DNA from: Flavobacteriia bacterium
GTDB taxonomy: Bacteria > Bacteroidota > Bacteroidia > Flavobacteriales_D > Crocinitomicaceae
Length of the DNA stretch: 64,000 nt
NCBI GenBank assembly: GCA_947446925.1
Contig: CANFHU010000001.1
Span: forward strand, 248,001-312,000
Reading direction: 5' to 3'
The position numbers and the translations under genes are program-made. The notes beneath the pieces were generated by a model. That model was not told where the DNA came from and made no database searches. It saw only the letters and a list, made by a program, of their open reading frames with translations. Shown here one piece after another: positions 17,301 through 28,200 of the stretch; within the stretch, counting starts at the first letter, position 1, and each line of letters opens with the position of its first letter.

Positions 17301-20300
17301 GGACTTCCTTTTACCTTAATGTAGCGTGTTGGATTAGCAGGATCTACCATCACATACTCCGTTGTATTCGTAGTAGTTGAGTTAGGGTTTTCTGTAACAC
17401 TATTTCTTTTCTTCTTCACTAAAAGAAGGTTGTCGAAATCAATTTCCATGTTGTTTACGTCTGGCCAAATTTCATTTGGATTTGAAACTGGAGACCCTTT
17501 TAAGGCTGTTTCGTTCCAAACCGTAGTTGCCAACGGCATTTCATATTCATAATAGTTATCCGTGAAATCAGAACCTAAACGAACGAATAATGTAAGATCA
17601 TTAGATTTTAACGGATTAGATTTCGTTATTTCTTCCGCATGTACAAACATTTTTAATTTCTTGTAAGTACGCACATCAAATTGTACATTTTTGTATGCTG
17701 CCCGTGCAGAACCGTCTTTTAAATTACACACCTCAAAAGATAGAGATTGTTCATTCATTTGACGTTGTTGCACTTGGGAAGGATCTATCTCACGTAATAT
17801 TCCTGGAGGTAAAACGTATTTTACAGGTGTTCTTTCAGCATTTTCTTCAAAGTTTACTGCAGAAATATTAAAAGTTGTCAAATTTGGATCCGTTTGAAAC
17901 GTTTCACCTGGTAAATTTAAATCACCTAAATATTTTCTCCATTCCCCACGAATAAATTCTAAACGTGCAAAACGTACCACTACTTCTTCATTAAAATCTT
18001 TTAAAAACATACGCATAAAACGTATGGAACGGAAATCAGAAATACCATTAACAACTTTCTGTGGTTCACGAACTGGAATCTTAAATTGTATCCATTTTTC
18101 CACTTTATTACCTACTGGTACATCTACAATATTGGTAATATAATTTTTACCAACTTCTAAATCTTTGGAACGTAAACTCACTTTATATTGATAATAACTC
18201 TCTGATTCTGAAAGGTTATTATCTTGATTTAAATCTTCTACATCTGGTAAGTTAGTTGCTTGCGTAGTATATCCAGCAGCATTTATCTTTGCCGACATTT
18301 CTAAAGAAGGTGAGTTTCCTTGGTGTCTATTAAAACGTTTATAACGTGTTAAAATATCTGCTTTTTCACTGTCATACCCATCACTTCTATAATACGTATA
18401 ATCATCATTGGATGGATCAGAAAGCATTTTATCTTTTACCGCAGGATCTAAAATTGGATTGTTTTTTACCCAATTGACATACGTTTTATAATTGGATGCT
18501 TCCGCATCATTATTCCAACCGTCTAATCCAATATCTTGGTATTCCAAACTAGTTGGACTTGGATCAAATGCATTTACCACCACGTTTTGTGTAGATACAC
18601 GCGCCCATTGTGTGATATCAATATTATCGGTCGAAGTTGTTGTAGCAATTGGTAAACCGTTTTCAAACTCTTTGCGAGAATCCGGTAGTACATCCTCCGA
18701 GATATTTCCTAGATTAAAGTATAAATCTCCACCTGAATGAAGTGAATTTGGATCCACTTTTTCCGCATCCTCATTAAACGGGTTTAGGATCCAAAATTGG
18801 ATATATTCAATGTTGGATAACTCAAAATCATTGGTACTTAAAGAGCGCATAATTCCACCCCATTTGGATGCGGGGTTTTGAAAATGACCTAGTTTATCTA
18901 ATATCGATGTAGAATCATAATTGTAAATACCACGTTCTTTTGGATAATAAGCCAAATCTAGAACAGGAATATTTTGAAAGGTACCTGTTTGTTGCTGTAG
19001 ATTTGGAAATAATTCTTTTTGGTACACAACCCGCATTCTACTATCTGATAACATTTGTGGATTATCAATAATATGTTTCGGCGTAGAAGCACCGGCTTGA
19101 TAAAACATTGGATCAATCAAATACCAAGCGATATTCGCACGTTTAAATCCCGCGCTTAAATCTTTATTTGCTGCTTCTGGAAATAAATCTGGTTGGTACT
19201 GTGGAATAGAAGCTAATTTCCAAGCAGTTTGTGTTCGTAAATCAATTGTACTTTGACTTCCTTCAAAATCATCTACATACGAAATACCAGTAGCAGAAAT
19301 TGCTTTTGGTGTTCCTGGAATTAAATGTGCCACTTCTCCGGTAAAAGAAATGGAAGATTTAGCACGTGTTGAAAGCATCGGTAAAAAATCTACCGCTTTT
19401 GTTAGAAATGGAAGATCATGTTTAAACGCTATGTCTAAACCAATCATATTATTTTTAAATGGTTCAGAACCAATATCCACTTTTTGCGTAATTGGTCTTT
19501 CGGTCATACGCATCCACGTAGCACCTAAATTAAAGTCTTTATTAAAACGATAATTTACGTGTGTTCCAATCATAGAACGCGCTTGGAAACCAAAAACAGA
19601 ATTACTTTCAACCGAAACTTTAATTGGAGTGTTTGATTCTAATACCCCAGTATTCAATATTTTAACGCGACCTAAATTGTAATCTACCGAATAATCTGTA
19701 CCCTCAACCAATTTTATTCCTCCGGCAGTTACAGACACCGCTCCTTGCGGTACATTTAAAGCATTTAAGGGAATATCTGAACTTACCGAAGATTGATACT
19801 GGCCTTTGAAAATGAATCTATTTTTGGCAGGAAGTTGTTGTGCTGCTGTTTTGGTGGAGTCGTATAATTCTGTAAACGCAATTTTATCTACAGTGCTAAT
19901 TGGTATGCCTTTGGCTAACATTTTCTGACGCAAGGTTTGACCAAAAGGTTCAATGGTAGAAAAATATACACGCCCATTTTTTGGATTAATGGTTCCCCCA
20001 TTGTCTGCCTTATTTCCATTGAAATTTACTGGAGCAAAGTCAAATAATCCATCTGAAAATGGTTGATTATTGACATTCATTTTATCCATTCCCAACAAGG
20101 AAACCAATTGTTCTTTGTCTAAACCTTCGTATGGGAAAAAGTTAACAGGCAAACTTGTTGCTGGATTATTATACATCACATCCAAACGAAATCCATTTCT
20201 ATCCAAGGAATAAGCACCTATCGAATAGACATTTTTCATCATCAAATCCCAAATTTTATTTTTTGGATTAGTCAAAGTTGGTTTCAATAATTTTAAGAAA

Positions 20301-21763
20301 AGTGCACTTTTACCATCTACACCGTCTGTAGAAAATTGACCTACTTGATAGGTTTTTCCTTGGTAGGTATATTCATACGCAATAGCAAGTACCTCATCGT
20401 TAATAATGGGTTGATTTAGAGAAATATACCCTAATAAAGCGTTATAAGAATATTCTTGGTCTGTTAATTTACGTGCGTTTTCAACCTTTTCGTACTCTAC
20501 TGTTTGTTTAAATGGTCCTGGTGCAGTTATTACATTAGACAAAGTCGTCACTGCATTTGAAAACCCTTTTATTTGATCTTGGGTCAACAACCAGGAATAC
20601 AAACCATTCGAATTGTTGTCTGGGAATATGGAAGAAGAAAAATTACTAGGTCCAGGATTTGCACCTTGCACATCTTGTGGTAATGCTTCCCCTAAATCGG
20701 TAAATGCGACAATATTACGTGTGTTTAAAGTGCTATTTACACGGTTTGTTAACCACACTTCCATTCGTGTGATATTAATTTGAGAATTTACGATTGGCAA
20801 CTGAGCCATCGCTGTATCGTACGTATTTCGAAAGTAATGCCCAATAAAATAATGGCGATTTGCTTCGTAATTATCCGCAGATAATTCAAAATTTTGAATT
20901 TGTGCTTTTCCAGAAACATTTATTTCTGTTTTTTTCCCTTTGGAGGAAGCGATCACATTATCGATAGTTAATTTTCCAAATTTCCATTGTGTCTTAACCC
21001 CAAATAACGTCTGTGAACCTTGAATTAAAGAAGTAGTTAATGGTAACGAGACATTCCCAAGTTCGATTTTTTGTAGAATTTGATCTTCATCTCCTGTGTA
21101 GCCAAGTTTGGTTATATTCTCAAAATCAAACGAAGCCTGGCTATTGTAACTGGTACTCAATTTTAATTTTGTTCCAATTTGACCTACCAGATTGATTTGC
21201 ATATTCTGCTGAAAATCAAAACGTGTTAAACTTCTTTGTGCGACAGGTAAAATTGGATTATCTAAACGCGAGTGATTGAATCCCATCGATACCTCCACTG
21301 AACCCTGAGGTTTGATGCTAATTTCATCCGAACCAAAAAAGTTAGCAAACCCTTTTCCTCCAACTTTAATTGGTGGAACTAATGGTTGACCAGATTCTGT
21401 TTGTGCATCTATTTTATCTTTCCAGTTATTTACTAACGATTTTTTACGTTCGTATTCTAAATATTCCTTCAAAGTCATCATCGAAGGATTACGATAATTG
21501 ATTTTTAAAGAATCTCCTAAAGTCTCTTTAAATACATACTTACGTAATACTGGATCATAAACTATCGTTTGTTTTACCTTACTTGGATCCCCTAAGTCAA
21601 ACCGTTGTGGGCCAGATTCTGAGGGATCATACGTTTTCTTTATTGGAAAAGGTAAGGGTTTAATGGAGTCCTGTGCAAATAAACTGCTATAAAACAAAGA
21701 TAGCAAGGTAATAATAATCACCTTGCTACAATACTGTTTATAGCACGTTATCCGCTTACTCAA
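14396..21763 (-). CDS. sprA: SprA, giant outer-membrane translocon of the type IX secretion system
   Basis: A 2455-residue protein; SprA (Sov in Porphyromonas) forms the large outer-membrane beta-barrel that is the type IX secretion pore and is needed for gliding. A signal peptide of about 30 residues ends in SLFAQ. Visible landmarks: GGKGFANFFGSDEISIKPQG-type N-terminal barrel strands, YVDDFEGSQSTIDLR around residue 830, WINELRLTDF around 1520, and a long run of amphipathic barrel strands to the C terminus. Size and content match flavobacterial SprA. A basic KKEKRKEDRRRRKILRKEKR patch near residue 1950 lies in a loop. The start is 3 bp after ruvA in the order maeB-ruvA-sprA, which is seen in flavobacteria. 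Confidence 0.95.
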   Translation of the reverse strand: MSKRITCYKQYCSKVIIITLLSLFYSSLFAQDSIKPLPFPIKKTYDPSESGPQRFDLGDPSKVKQTIVYDPVLRKYVFKETLGDSLKINYRNPSMMTLKEYLEYERKKSLVNNWKDKIDAQTESGQPLVPPIKVGGKGFANFFGSDEISIKPQGSVEVSMGFNHSRLDNPILPVAQRSLTRFDFQQNMQINLVGQIGTKLKLSTSYNSQASFDFENITKLGYTGDEDQILQKIELGNVSLPLTTSLIQGSQTLFGVKTQWKFGKLTIDNVIASSKGKKTEINVSGKAQIQNFELSADNYEANRHYFIGHYFRNTYDTAMAQLPIVNSQINITRMEVWLTNRVNSTLNTRNIVAFTDLGEALPQDVQGANPGPSNFSSSIFPDNNSNGLYSWLLTQDQIKGFSNAVTTLSNVITAPGPFKQTVEYEKVENARKLTDQEYSYNALLGYISLNQPIINDEVLAIAYEYTYQGKTYQVGQFSTDGVDGKSALFLKLLKPTLTNPKNKIWDLMMKNVYSIGAYSLDRNGFRLDVMYNNPATSLPVNFFPYEGLDKEQLVSLLGMDKMNVNNQPFSDGLFDFAPVNFNGNKADNGGTINPKNGRVYFSTIEPFGQTLRQKMLAKGIPISTVDKIAFTELYDSTKTAAQQLPAKNRFIFKGQYQSSVSSDIPLNALNVPQGAVSVTAGGIKLVEGTDYSVDYNLGRVKILNTGVLESNTPIKVSVESNSVFGFQARSMIGTHVNYRFNKDFNLGATWMRMTERPITQKVDIGSEPFKNNMIGLDIAFKHDLPFLTKAVDFLPMLSTRAKSSISFTGEVAHLIPGTPKAISATGISYVDDFEGSQSTIDLRTQTAWKLASIPQYQPDLFPEAANKDLSAGFKRANIAWYLIDPMFYQAGASTPKHIIDNPQMLSDSRMRVVYQKELFPNLQQQTGTFQNIPVLDLAYYPKERGIYNYDSTSILDKLGHFQNPASKWGGIMRSLSTNDFELSNIEYIQFWILNPFNEDAEKVDPNSLHSGGDLYFNLGNISEDVLPDSRKEFENGLPIATTTSTDNIDITQWARVSTQNVVVNAFDPSPTSLEYQDIGLDGWNNDAEASNYKTYVNWVKNNPILDPAVKDKMLSDPSNDDYTYYRSDGYDSEKADILTRYKRFNRHQGNSPSLEMSAKINAAGYTTQATNLPDVEDLNQDNNLSESESYYQYKVSLRSKDLEVGKNYITNIVDVPVGNKVEKWIQFKIPVREPQKVVNGISDFRSIRFMRMFLKDFNEEVVVRFARLEFIRGEWRKYLGDLNLPGETFQTDPNLTTFNISAVNFEENAERTPVKYVLPPGILREIDPSQVQQRQMNEQSLSFEVCNLKDGSARAAYKNVQFDVRTYKKLKMFVHAEEITKSNPLKSNDLTLFVRLGSDFTDNYYEYEMPLATTVWNETALKGSPVSNPNEIWPDVNNMEIDFDNLLLVKKKRNSVTENPNSTTTNTTEYVMVDPANPTRYIKVKGSPNLQGIKTIMIGVRNPAIDNNKIWSDDGLAKCGNVWINELRLTDFQSNGGTAAVGRMQVQAADFANVSVSGNYSSVNWGSIESRVQERQRNEQIGFDFNTTMQLGQFLGNKFKVSLPFFYGYNLGIINPEYDPFNPDIKLNDYPLAEKNQRAKSGQDFTERKSYNFTNVRKEANPDAKARFWNLSNFSATYGYNETYKRDFNLEYDRTRSWKSALTYSYSFAAKPIEPFKKVKFMQKSKWWNIIKDANLYLTPKTISINNDVLRNYNERKVRNNLAPTYEFTPVYVKSFTWNRSYSLGYDITKNLKFTFNASDRAIFDESNGRVDKKVDPVGYKIFLDTIKRQLNTLGKTMDYTHDYAFSYNVPFDKIPLVDFITASAKYSGTFNWQRAPLGQSQFGNTVQNSRVVNLTTTLNMTNFYSKVPYLKKIIESGKTNTRVQVGSNAQTTEKKQTKFDPNITMFNKPYDQLTKKEKRKEDRRRRKILRKEKREAKKAKREKEPVNSVVATVGRAVMSVRSVSGTYALNDGTLLPGYNLETRYLGMPATSPSALTGFLFGQQTYDIYGQKTAYDFARSAADNGWLVKNQALNKQHTLTHSQNISGRMTVEPLKDVSIELNFNRNYAMNSSDFFRWNDSTQSYQNQSLVETGTLTYSTIALRSSFISSGTSYESSSFTALRNNREEVSQLLGNKNPNSNVVTSGYAKGYGATQQEVLVGSFLTSYTNNKMSTRNINPIAAIPLPNWSINYNGFSKMEFFKKRTKNITLRHAYSSSVSISGIQTNLKAQVDVNGNPSTMDLNSNFIAERQIQNVALTERFSPLIGFDATWNFLGQGLITKIEYKKDRNASLALSNQQVTEILSKEWVIGSGVKFSKVKFPFKIQGKIPENDLNIRFDFSFRDNYTVIRKIVENTNQATAGQMVISIKSSMDYNLGPNLTLMMYYDQVINRPKVATSYPTSNTSAGLKLRLNLAGI

Positions 21764-21766
21764 TGG

Positions 21767-22342
21767 TTATAATATTTTAAGTGCCCCTTTGATGATTTGT
21801 TCTACCGTCTCATCCCCTTGACTAACTTTTTCGATTGCTTTTTCCGCATTCTTTTTATCAAATCCTAACGAAACCAAAGCAGTTAACGCATCAAATCGAT
21901 TTGTATTGTGTCCAACAGAAGAAATTTGAGCAGAAAAACTCATCTTCACCATTTTATCCTTTAAATCAATAATTACTCGTTGTGCTGTTTTTACACCTAT
22001 ACCCTTGATACTTTGGATTGTACGTACATCTTCTACTTGAATAGCATGAGCAATTTCTTCTGGAACTAACGAAGAAAGCATAATCATCGCCGTATTAGGC
22101 CCTATACCAGATACCGAAATCAAATGATTAAACATTTCACGCTCTTCTTTGGTAGCAAACCCATATAACAATTGAGCATCCTCACGCACAATAAACTGGG
22201 TATATACTTTCACCGCCTCTTCCGAACCGATAGTAGAAAATGTATTTAACGAAATCTTCACTTCGTAACCCAAACCATTACACTCTATAATAAGTGTTGT
22301 AGGATTTTTTTCTACTAATTTTCCATTTATGTGCGCGATCAT
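21767..22342 (-). CDS. ruvA: Holliday junction branch-migration protein RuvA
   Basis: RuvA tetramers bind four-way DNA junctions and load the RuvB motor. The OB-fold N terminus (MIAHINGKLVEKNPTTLIIE, about 1-60) is followed by two helix-hairpin-helix motifs (SGIGPNTAMIML and KGIGVKTAQRVIIDLKDK, about 74-125) and a C-terminal domain III with ALVSLGFDKKNAEKAI, which contacts RuvB. 191 residues is normal. It is tightly packed between maeB (3 bp) and sprA (3 bp). ruvB and ruvC are not in the window. Confidence 0.96.
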   Translation of the reverse strand: MIAHINGKLVEKNPTTLIIECNGLGYEVKISLNTFSTIGSEEAVKVYTQFIVREDAQLLYGFATKEEREMFNHLISVSGIGPNTAMIMLSSLVPEEIAHAIQVEDVRTIQSIKGIGVKTAQRVIIDLKDKMVKMSFSAQISSVGHNTNRFDALTALVSLGFDKKNAEKAIEKVSQGDETVEQIIKGALKIL

Positions 22343-22345
22343 CTA

Positions 22346-24613
22346 TTATTTGTTTTGAGCATCTACTACTGCTACCTTCACCATGTTAACGATCTCACGC
22401 ACAGAAGCACCCATTTGAACTACATGCACCGATTTTTTTAAACCAACTAAAATTGGACCAATTGCCTCACCTTCAATCATTTCTTGCAATAATTTATACG
22501 CAATATTTCCTGAAGATAAGTTTGGGAAAATCAAGGTGTTGACTTGCTTATTTGCTAATGAAGAGAATGAAAACTTCTCATTCATCAAATCGTTGTTTAA
22601 CGCAAAATTTGCTTGCACTTCCCCATCTACCACAAGGGAAGGATATTTTTCATGGAGAATATCAACCGCTTGTGCCATTTTAATCGAATCTTTCCCAGGA
22701 GACGAACCGAAGTTTGAATAACTCAACAAAGCAATTTTCGGAATCACTTTAAATTTACGAATCGTTTTCGCTACATTATTCGTAATCTCCGCAATTTCCT
22801 CCGCAGTTGGATCCATATTAATTGTAGTATCTGCTAAAAACAGCGGACCTCTTTTAGTCATCAAAATGTACAATCCAGCGATTGTTTTCACATCTTTTTG
22901 TGTGCCTATTGTTTGTAAAGCAGGTTTAACTACATCTTTATAGTTGCGTGTAGCGCCCGAAATCATGGCGTCTGCATCCCCTCTTTCTACCATCATGGCA
23001 CCAAAATGGTTTCGCTCACGCATGATTTGTATCGACTCAAATTCCGTAAATCCTTTGCGTTTGCGTTTTTCAAAAAACGCTTTTCCGTAGGCAATACGTC
23101 GTTCTTGCTCTTCTTCGGATTTCGGATCTACGATTTCAAAATCCGTAAACTCTAACGCATATTCATTAATAATTGCTTCAATGCGTTTTCTGTTACCTAA
23201 TAATATTGGGAATGCAACTGCTTCTTCACTCGCAAATTGCGCTGCTTTTAATACTTTATAATTATCCGCTTCTGCGAAAACAACACGTTTTGGATTACTT
23301 TGCGCTTTTACCGTAATATTTCGTAATAACTTATTATCTAATCCTAAACGGTTTTTCAATTCCATTTCATACGCATCCCAATCTTTAATTGGATTTTGTG
23401 CTACACCTGAATCCATGGCAGCTTTCGCCACTGCTGGAGCAACGTAATATATCAAACGTGTATCTAAAGGCTTTGGAATTATTTGCTCTCTACCAAAAGA
23501 AATACTTTTATCCCCGTACGCTTCAATCACCTCTTCTGGAATTGTCTCTTTCGCTAAAGAAGCAATCGCCTTCACTGCAGCCAACTTCATTTCCTCATTA
23601 ATCGTAGTTGCTCGAACATCCAATGCACCACGGAAAATGAATGGGAATCCCAACACATTGTTCACTTGATTAGGATGGTCCGAACGACCAGTTGCCATGA
23701 TAATGTCTTTTCGTACTGAAACAGCATCTTTATAGGAAATCTCCGGTTCAGGATTCGCTAATGCAAACACGATTGGATCATTTGCCATCGAAGCAATCAT
23801 TTCTTTCGAAACTAAATTACCTTTCGATAATCCAAGAAAAACATCTGCGTTAACAAACATTTCTTCCAGAGATTTATCACCTGTTGTATGTTGACCAAAA
23901 ATTAACTTATTGTCTTCCAAATCTTTTCTTCCTGCATGAAGTAATCCTTTACTGTCATACATGAATATTTTTTTAACGTCAGCACCTAAGGAAATATATA
24001 ATTTAGCACAAGACATTGCTGCTGCACCTGCACCTGAAATAACGATGACAACATCTCCAATTTTTTTATCTGCTAACTCTAAAGCATTTAATAGTGCTGC
24101 AGAAGAAATAATCGCGGTACCATGTTGGTCATCATGCATGATAGGAATATTCAACTCTTCTTTCAAACGTCGCTCGATCTCAAATGCTTCTGGTGCTTTG
24201 ATATCTTCTAAATTGATTCCGCCAAAAGTTGGAGCAATCGCTTTTACAGTTTGAATAAATAATTCAGGATCAGATGCATCTACCTCTATATCAAACACAT
24301 CAATATCTGCGAAAATTTTGAATAGGACTCCCTTACCCTCCATTACTGGTTTAGAAGCCAAAGGACCTATGTTTCCAAGACCTAAAACGGCTGTACCATT
24401 TGAAATTACAGCAACTAAATTTCCTTTTGCGGTATATTTATATACATCATCTGCATTTTCAGCAATTTTAATACAAGGCTCAGCTACACCCGGTGAATAT
24501 GCTAGGGATAAATCACGTGGTGAGGCATATGGTTTTGTAGGAATTACTTGCACTTTTCCTGGACGTCCACTGGAGTGGTAATCTAATGCGTCTTGTTTGC
24601 GAATTTTTGCCAT
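22346..24613 (-). CDS. maeB: NADP-dependent malic enzyme with phosphotransacetylase-like domain
   Basis: Oxidatively decarboxylates malate to pyruvate, making NADPH. The first about 420 residues hold the malic enzyme N-terminal domain (YSPGVAEPC near 39-47, MEGKGVLFK), the metal/substrate region with HDDQHGTA near 160-167 and the dinucleotide motif GAGAAA near 194. Residues about 430-755 are a phosphate acetyltransferase-like domain ([30 protein letters not shown]) that in MaeB proteins is usually a regulatory acetyl-CoA sensor without transferase activity. 755 residues fits the fusion family. It heads the maeB-ruvA-sprA transcript. Confidence 0.94.
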   Translation of the reverse strand: MAKIRKQDALDYHSSGRPGKVQVIPTKPYASPRDLSLAYSPGVAEPCIKIAENADDVYKYTAKGNLVAVISNGTAVLGLGNIGPLASKPVMEGKGVLFKIFADIDVFDIEVDASDPELFIQTVKAIAPTFGGINLEDIKAPEAFEIERRLKEELNIPIMHDDQHGTAIISSAALLNALELADKKIGDVVIVISGAGAAAMSCAKLYISLGADVKKIFMYDSKGLLHAGRKDLEDNKLIFGQHTTGDKSLEEMFVNADVFLGLSKGNLVSKEMIASMANDPIVFALANPEPEISYKDAVSVRKDIIMATGRSDHPNQVNNVLGFPFIFRGALDVRATTINEEMKLAAVKAIASLAKETIPEEVIEAYGDKSISFGREQIIPKPLDTRLIYYVAPAVAKAAMDSGVAQNPIKDWDAYEMELKNRLGLDNKLLRNITVKAQSNPKRVVFAEADNYKVLKAAQFASEEAVAFPILLGNRKRIEAIINEYALEFTDFEIVDPKSEEEQERRIAYGKAFFEKRKRKGFTEFESIQIMRERNHFGAMMVERGDADAMISGATRNYKDVVKPALQTIGTQKDVKTIAGLYILMTKRGPLFLADTTINMDPTAEEIAEITNNVAKTIRKFKVIPKIALLSYSNFGSSPGKDSIKMAQAVDILHEKYPSLVVDGEVQANFALNNDLMNEKFSFSSLANKQVNTLIFPNLSSGNIAYKLLQEMIEGEAIGPILVGLKKSVHVVQMGASVREIVNMVKVAVVDAQNK

Positions 24614-24636
24614 AATCTATTGGATATTTTTCAAAA

Positions 24637-24644
24637 CAAAAATA
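24637..24644 (-). promoter_or_regulatory. Probable -7 element for maeB-ruvA-sprA
   Basis: On the minus strand the sequence reads TATTTTTG, a match to TAnnTTTG, 23 bp before the maeB ATG. A CAA (TTG on the minus strand) at 24668 is 23 bp away, somewhat far. Confidence 0.4.
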
Positions 24645-24718
24645 ACAAAAAACAAGGAGTATAGAAGCAAAAAAAGGAAATAAAAAAGGAAGTAGAATTT
24701 TGAATTAAACTCTTACTA

Positions 24719-25042
24719 TCAGTGTCTTACTACAAATCTAGTAGTTTGTACTAACACTTCATTGGAATAAATATTTACCAAATAAACATTATTCTTAAAA
24801 TCAGATAAATCAATTTTTTTGAAACTATCTAATTCATCTGCGTAGATTTCTGTGCCTAAAGCACTAAAGATTTTAATCGTACCTTTTGTTAAACCACCTT
24901 TGATATTGATGTTTAAAAATTCAGAAGCTGGATTTGGATATATAGCAACAGAAACATCGTCATTATCTACAACTTTAGCATTAGACTGCGCGAACAATCC
25001 AACGGAAAAGAAAAGAAATGATATAACAACAAAAAGTTTCAT
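24719..25042 (-). CDS. Small secreted protein with type IX sorting domain
   Basis: 107 residues, nearly all of it two modules: a signal peptide (MKLFVVISFLFFSVGLFAQS) and a C-terminal sorting domain of type A (VAIYPNPASEFLNI, GTIKIFSALGTEIY, NVYLVNIYSNEVLVQTTRFVVRH). There is practically no cargo between them, so this is either a minimal surface-anchored peptide or the remains of a larger cargo gene. The start at 25042 is preferred over an upstream in-frame ATG at 25180, because the signal peptide begins here and a promoter lies at 25061-25090. SprA, encoded nearby, would be the export channel. Confidence 0.82.
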   Translation of the reverse strand: MKLFVVISFLFFSVGLFAQSNAKVVDNDDVSVAIYPNPASEFLNINIKGGLTKGTIKIFSALGTEIYADELDSFKKIDLSDFKNNVYLVNIYSNEVLVQTTRFVVRH

Positions 25043-25060
25043 GGCCAAAATTGATTTACC

Positions 25061-25090
25061 CAAATATATAAAATAAAGTTTGAAAAACAA
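25061..25090 (-). promoter_or_regulatory. Promoter of the small sorting-domain gene
   Basis: On the minus strand TTG (25088-25090) is followed after exactly 19 bp by TATATTTG (25061-25068), the Bacteroidota promoter form. It lies 18 bp before the ATG at 25042, which confirms that start over the longer reading frame. Confidence 0.7.
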
Positions 25091-25215
25091 AGAATTAGTG
25101 AAAAAACTTTCGTGATTTCGTGATTTGATATATCCAGTGTGGTAAAAACCCATATTTCTCATACGATTTCTTATTTTCATCCGTTATGTATACATTTAAA
25201 ATACATTAAAACAAA

Positions 25216-28200
25216 ATGTTGCCTATGAAAACGATTGGTCTATTTATATTCATTCTGTTCTCATTTATCGGAAGCGGATTTACTCAAAACAATGAAAGTA
25301 CTTTTTCTGAAAAATTACTCTTTGTAAAAAACAACGAAAGCATTGATATAGAAAATGTTGCAATCGACGTGAAAATCGTTGGGTCGATAGCCATAACTAC
25401 GTTCGACATCGTTTTTAGAAATCCTAACAACCGAATATTAGAAGGTGAACTTCATTTTCCTTTAGGAGAAGGTCAGTCAGTGACACGATTTGCAATGGAT
25501 GTAAATGGTAAATTACGCGAAGCCGTTCCGGTAGAAAAAGAAAAAGGTCAACAAGTGTTTGAAGAAATTGTCAATCGAAAAGTGGATCCAGGATTATTAG
25601 AAAAAGTCCTCGGAAATAATTACAAAGCAAGGGTTTATCCAATTCCTGCCAATGGCACCAAACACATTGTGATCGCGTATGAACAAGAAATCAAGCCTTC
25701 AAAAAATGGATTTATCTATGTATTGCCTCTAAATTTCACGAAAAAGATTGGACAGTTTTCTATCCATATTGAGGTATTGCAATCTGATGTAAGACCTAAA
25801 ATTGAGAAAAATGACTTGGAAAATTTCTCTTTCGAAAAATGGCAAGATTACTACAAAGCAACATTTGAAGAAACAAATTTTAACCCATCTTCACCCATCA
25901 TCATCTCGATACCCGCTAAAAAAGAAACGCAAAACGTAGTTGTAAGTCACGGTATAAAAAATCCTAACACCCACTTTTTTTATGGATACGTACAACCTGA
26001 AATTCAACAACGTCCTAAAAAACTCCCTTCAAAAATTACCTTGATTTGGGATGTCTCCACTTCCAATACTACAAAAAACAACGAGCGTATTCTTCAATTA
26101 TTAGAAAACTATTTCAATAAATTAAATGCTGTTTCTGTGCAATTCGTGACTTTTAGCAATGTAATTCATTCGGAAGAAAAAATTGAAATTAGTAACGGAA
26201 ATTGGACTGCTTTAAAAACAAAAATTGAACAATTAAAATATGATGGCGGAACTCAATTGGGTTGTTTAGACTTAACAAAATATTTGGCTGAAGAACAAAT
26301 CTTAGTCTCTGATGGATTATCCAATTTTGGGGAAAATGAAATTACCCTTTCCGATGCCCCTTTGTATGTCATTAATCAAAATCAATCTGCTGATCACGCC
26401 TATTTGAACTATATAAGTGCAACTACAGGAGGTAATTATATTAATTTACTACGACAAACGAACGAACAAGCCATCGAAATATTAGCAAATCAAGCGTTTC
26501 AATTCATCTCAGCAACGTATAATCCTTCTGAATTAACGGAAGTTTATCCAACGATTCCAACGTTGGTGAATCAAGAATTTACGTTTACTGGTAAACTTTT
26601 GAAAAACAAAACAAACATTACCCTCCATTATGGTTTTGGGAAAGAAATTACTTCTTCCATCACCCTAACAATTGATACTACGAATCAAGAAACATCCGGA
26701 TTAACAGAAAGACTTTGGGCAGTAAAAAAAATCAATGAACTCGATATACAATTCGAAAAAAATAAAACAACTATTGCCGAACTAGGGAAACAATTCGGTA
26801 TTGTTACACGTAACACTTCCTTAATCATTTTGGAAACGTTAGACGATTATTTACGCTACAACATCGAACCACCTGTTGAATTTCAACAAGAATTTGCAAC
26901 TCAAATGCATCTTCGTAAACTGGAACAAACAAATCGAACGCAAGAACAACTTGAACAATGTGTTAAGGATTTTCAGAATAGGTTGAATTGGTATCATAAA
27001 GAATACAACCCTTCTCCAAAAATCGGCGGTACATGGGTAACGCAAAAAGGAAATTCAATTACACTTCAAGGTGGAGTAATTCAAGGCACTGTATATGATG
27101 CACTTACTAATGAACCGATCCGTAATGCCAATGTATTAATAGGTACAACCGGTAATGGTGTAAGTACAGATGGAAATGGAAACTTTTCGTTAGTTCTCCC
27201 TAAGAATATTAGTACGCTAGTAATTAAAGCGTCCGGAATTCAAACGAAAACAATTCAAGTTTCAGCAGATAAAATAGTTGTTTGGATGGAAAAAATGAAA
27301 TATAAATCTTCCAAAGAAAAGTTAGTTAGTTTTTTACCTCCTGTAATCGTTGAAAGAGAAGTAGCTTATGATGATATGGTTGAATCAAAAGACCAAGAAG
27401 GAGAAGTCATATATGAAGTTTCTGAACACTTTAATGTAAGTAATGCTCCTCAAAATTCTCGAATAAATGCCGATGGAGAACGTGAATTAGATGCTGTCAA
27501 GTTAAAAAAGAAAGAGAGCAATACGAATTCAGTTCAAAACAATGGTGCTATCAAATTAACTACTTGGAATCCAGACACGTCTTATCTAACAAAAATCAAA
27601 GAAGCAACTGAAGGAGAAATGTATTCGGTTTACTTAACACAAAAAGAAGAATATGGTAACTCCCCATCGTTCTTCATGGATGTTGCAGACTATTTTTTCT
27701 CCAAAAACAAAAAAACAGAAGGTTTACGCATTCTTTCGAATTTAGCGGAGATTAGTCAACAAAATCACCAAATACTTCGAGTACTTGCGCATCGCTTGGA
27801 ACAACTCAAATACACGAAATATGCAATTTATGTATTTGAAGAAGTGTTAAAAATTCGTCGTGAAGAACCACAATCCTATCGCGACTTAGCAGCAGTATAT
27901 GCAGCAGATGGTCAATACCAAAGAGCAATAGATACCATATATAACGTAGTATTAAAATCGTGGAATGATCGCTTCCCAGAAATAGGAGTAATTACGAGCG
28001 AAGAAATGAATGCCATCATCGCCAAAGCAAACCAACAAAAACAAACGCTCAACTTTGACAAGATTGACAAACGATTATTGGCACATATCCCTATGGACAT
28101 ACGTGTCGTTTTAAATTGGGATACTGACAACTGTGATATCGATTTATGGGTGACCGATCCTCGCGGAGAAAAATGTGACTATTCTCACAATCGAACCAAC

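Noticed and set aside
23961-24581. Long open frames on the plus strand opposite maeB, e.g. 24318-24581
   Set aside because: They are mirror images of strongly coding minus-strand sequence, have no family resemblance, no ribosome binding site or promoter, and overlap conserved malic enzyme motifs.
25043-25180. Longer N terminus for the small sorting-domain protein
   Set aside because: It would put 46 residues before a clear signal peptide and read through a well-spaced promoter.
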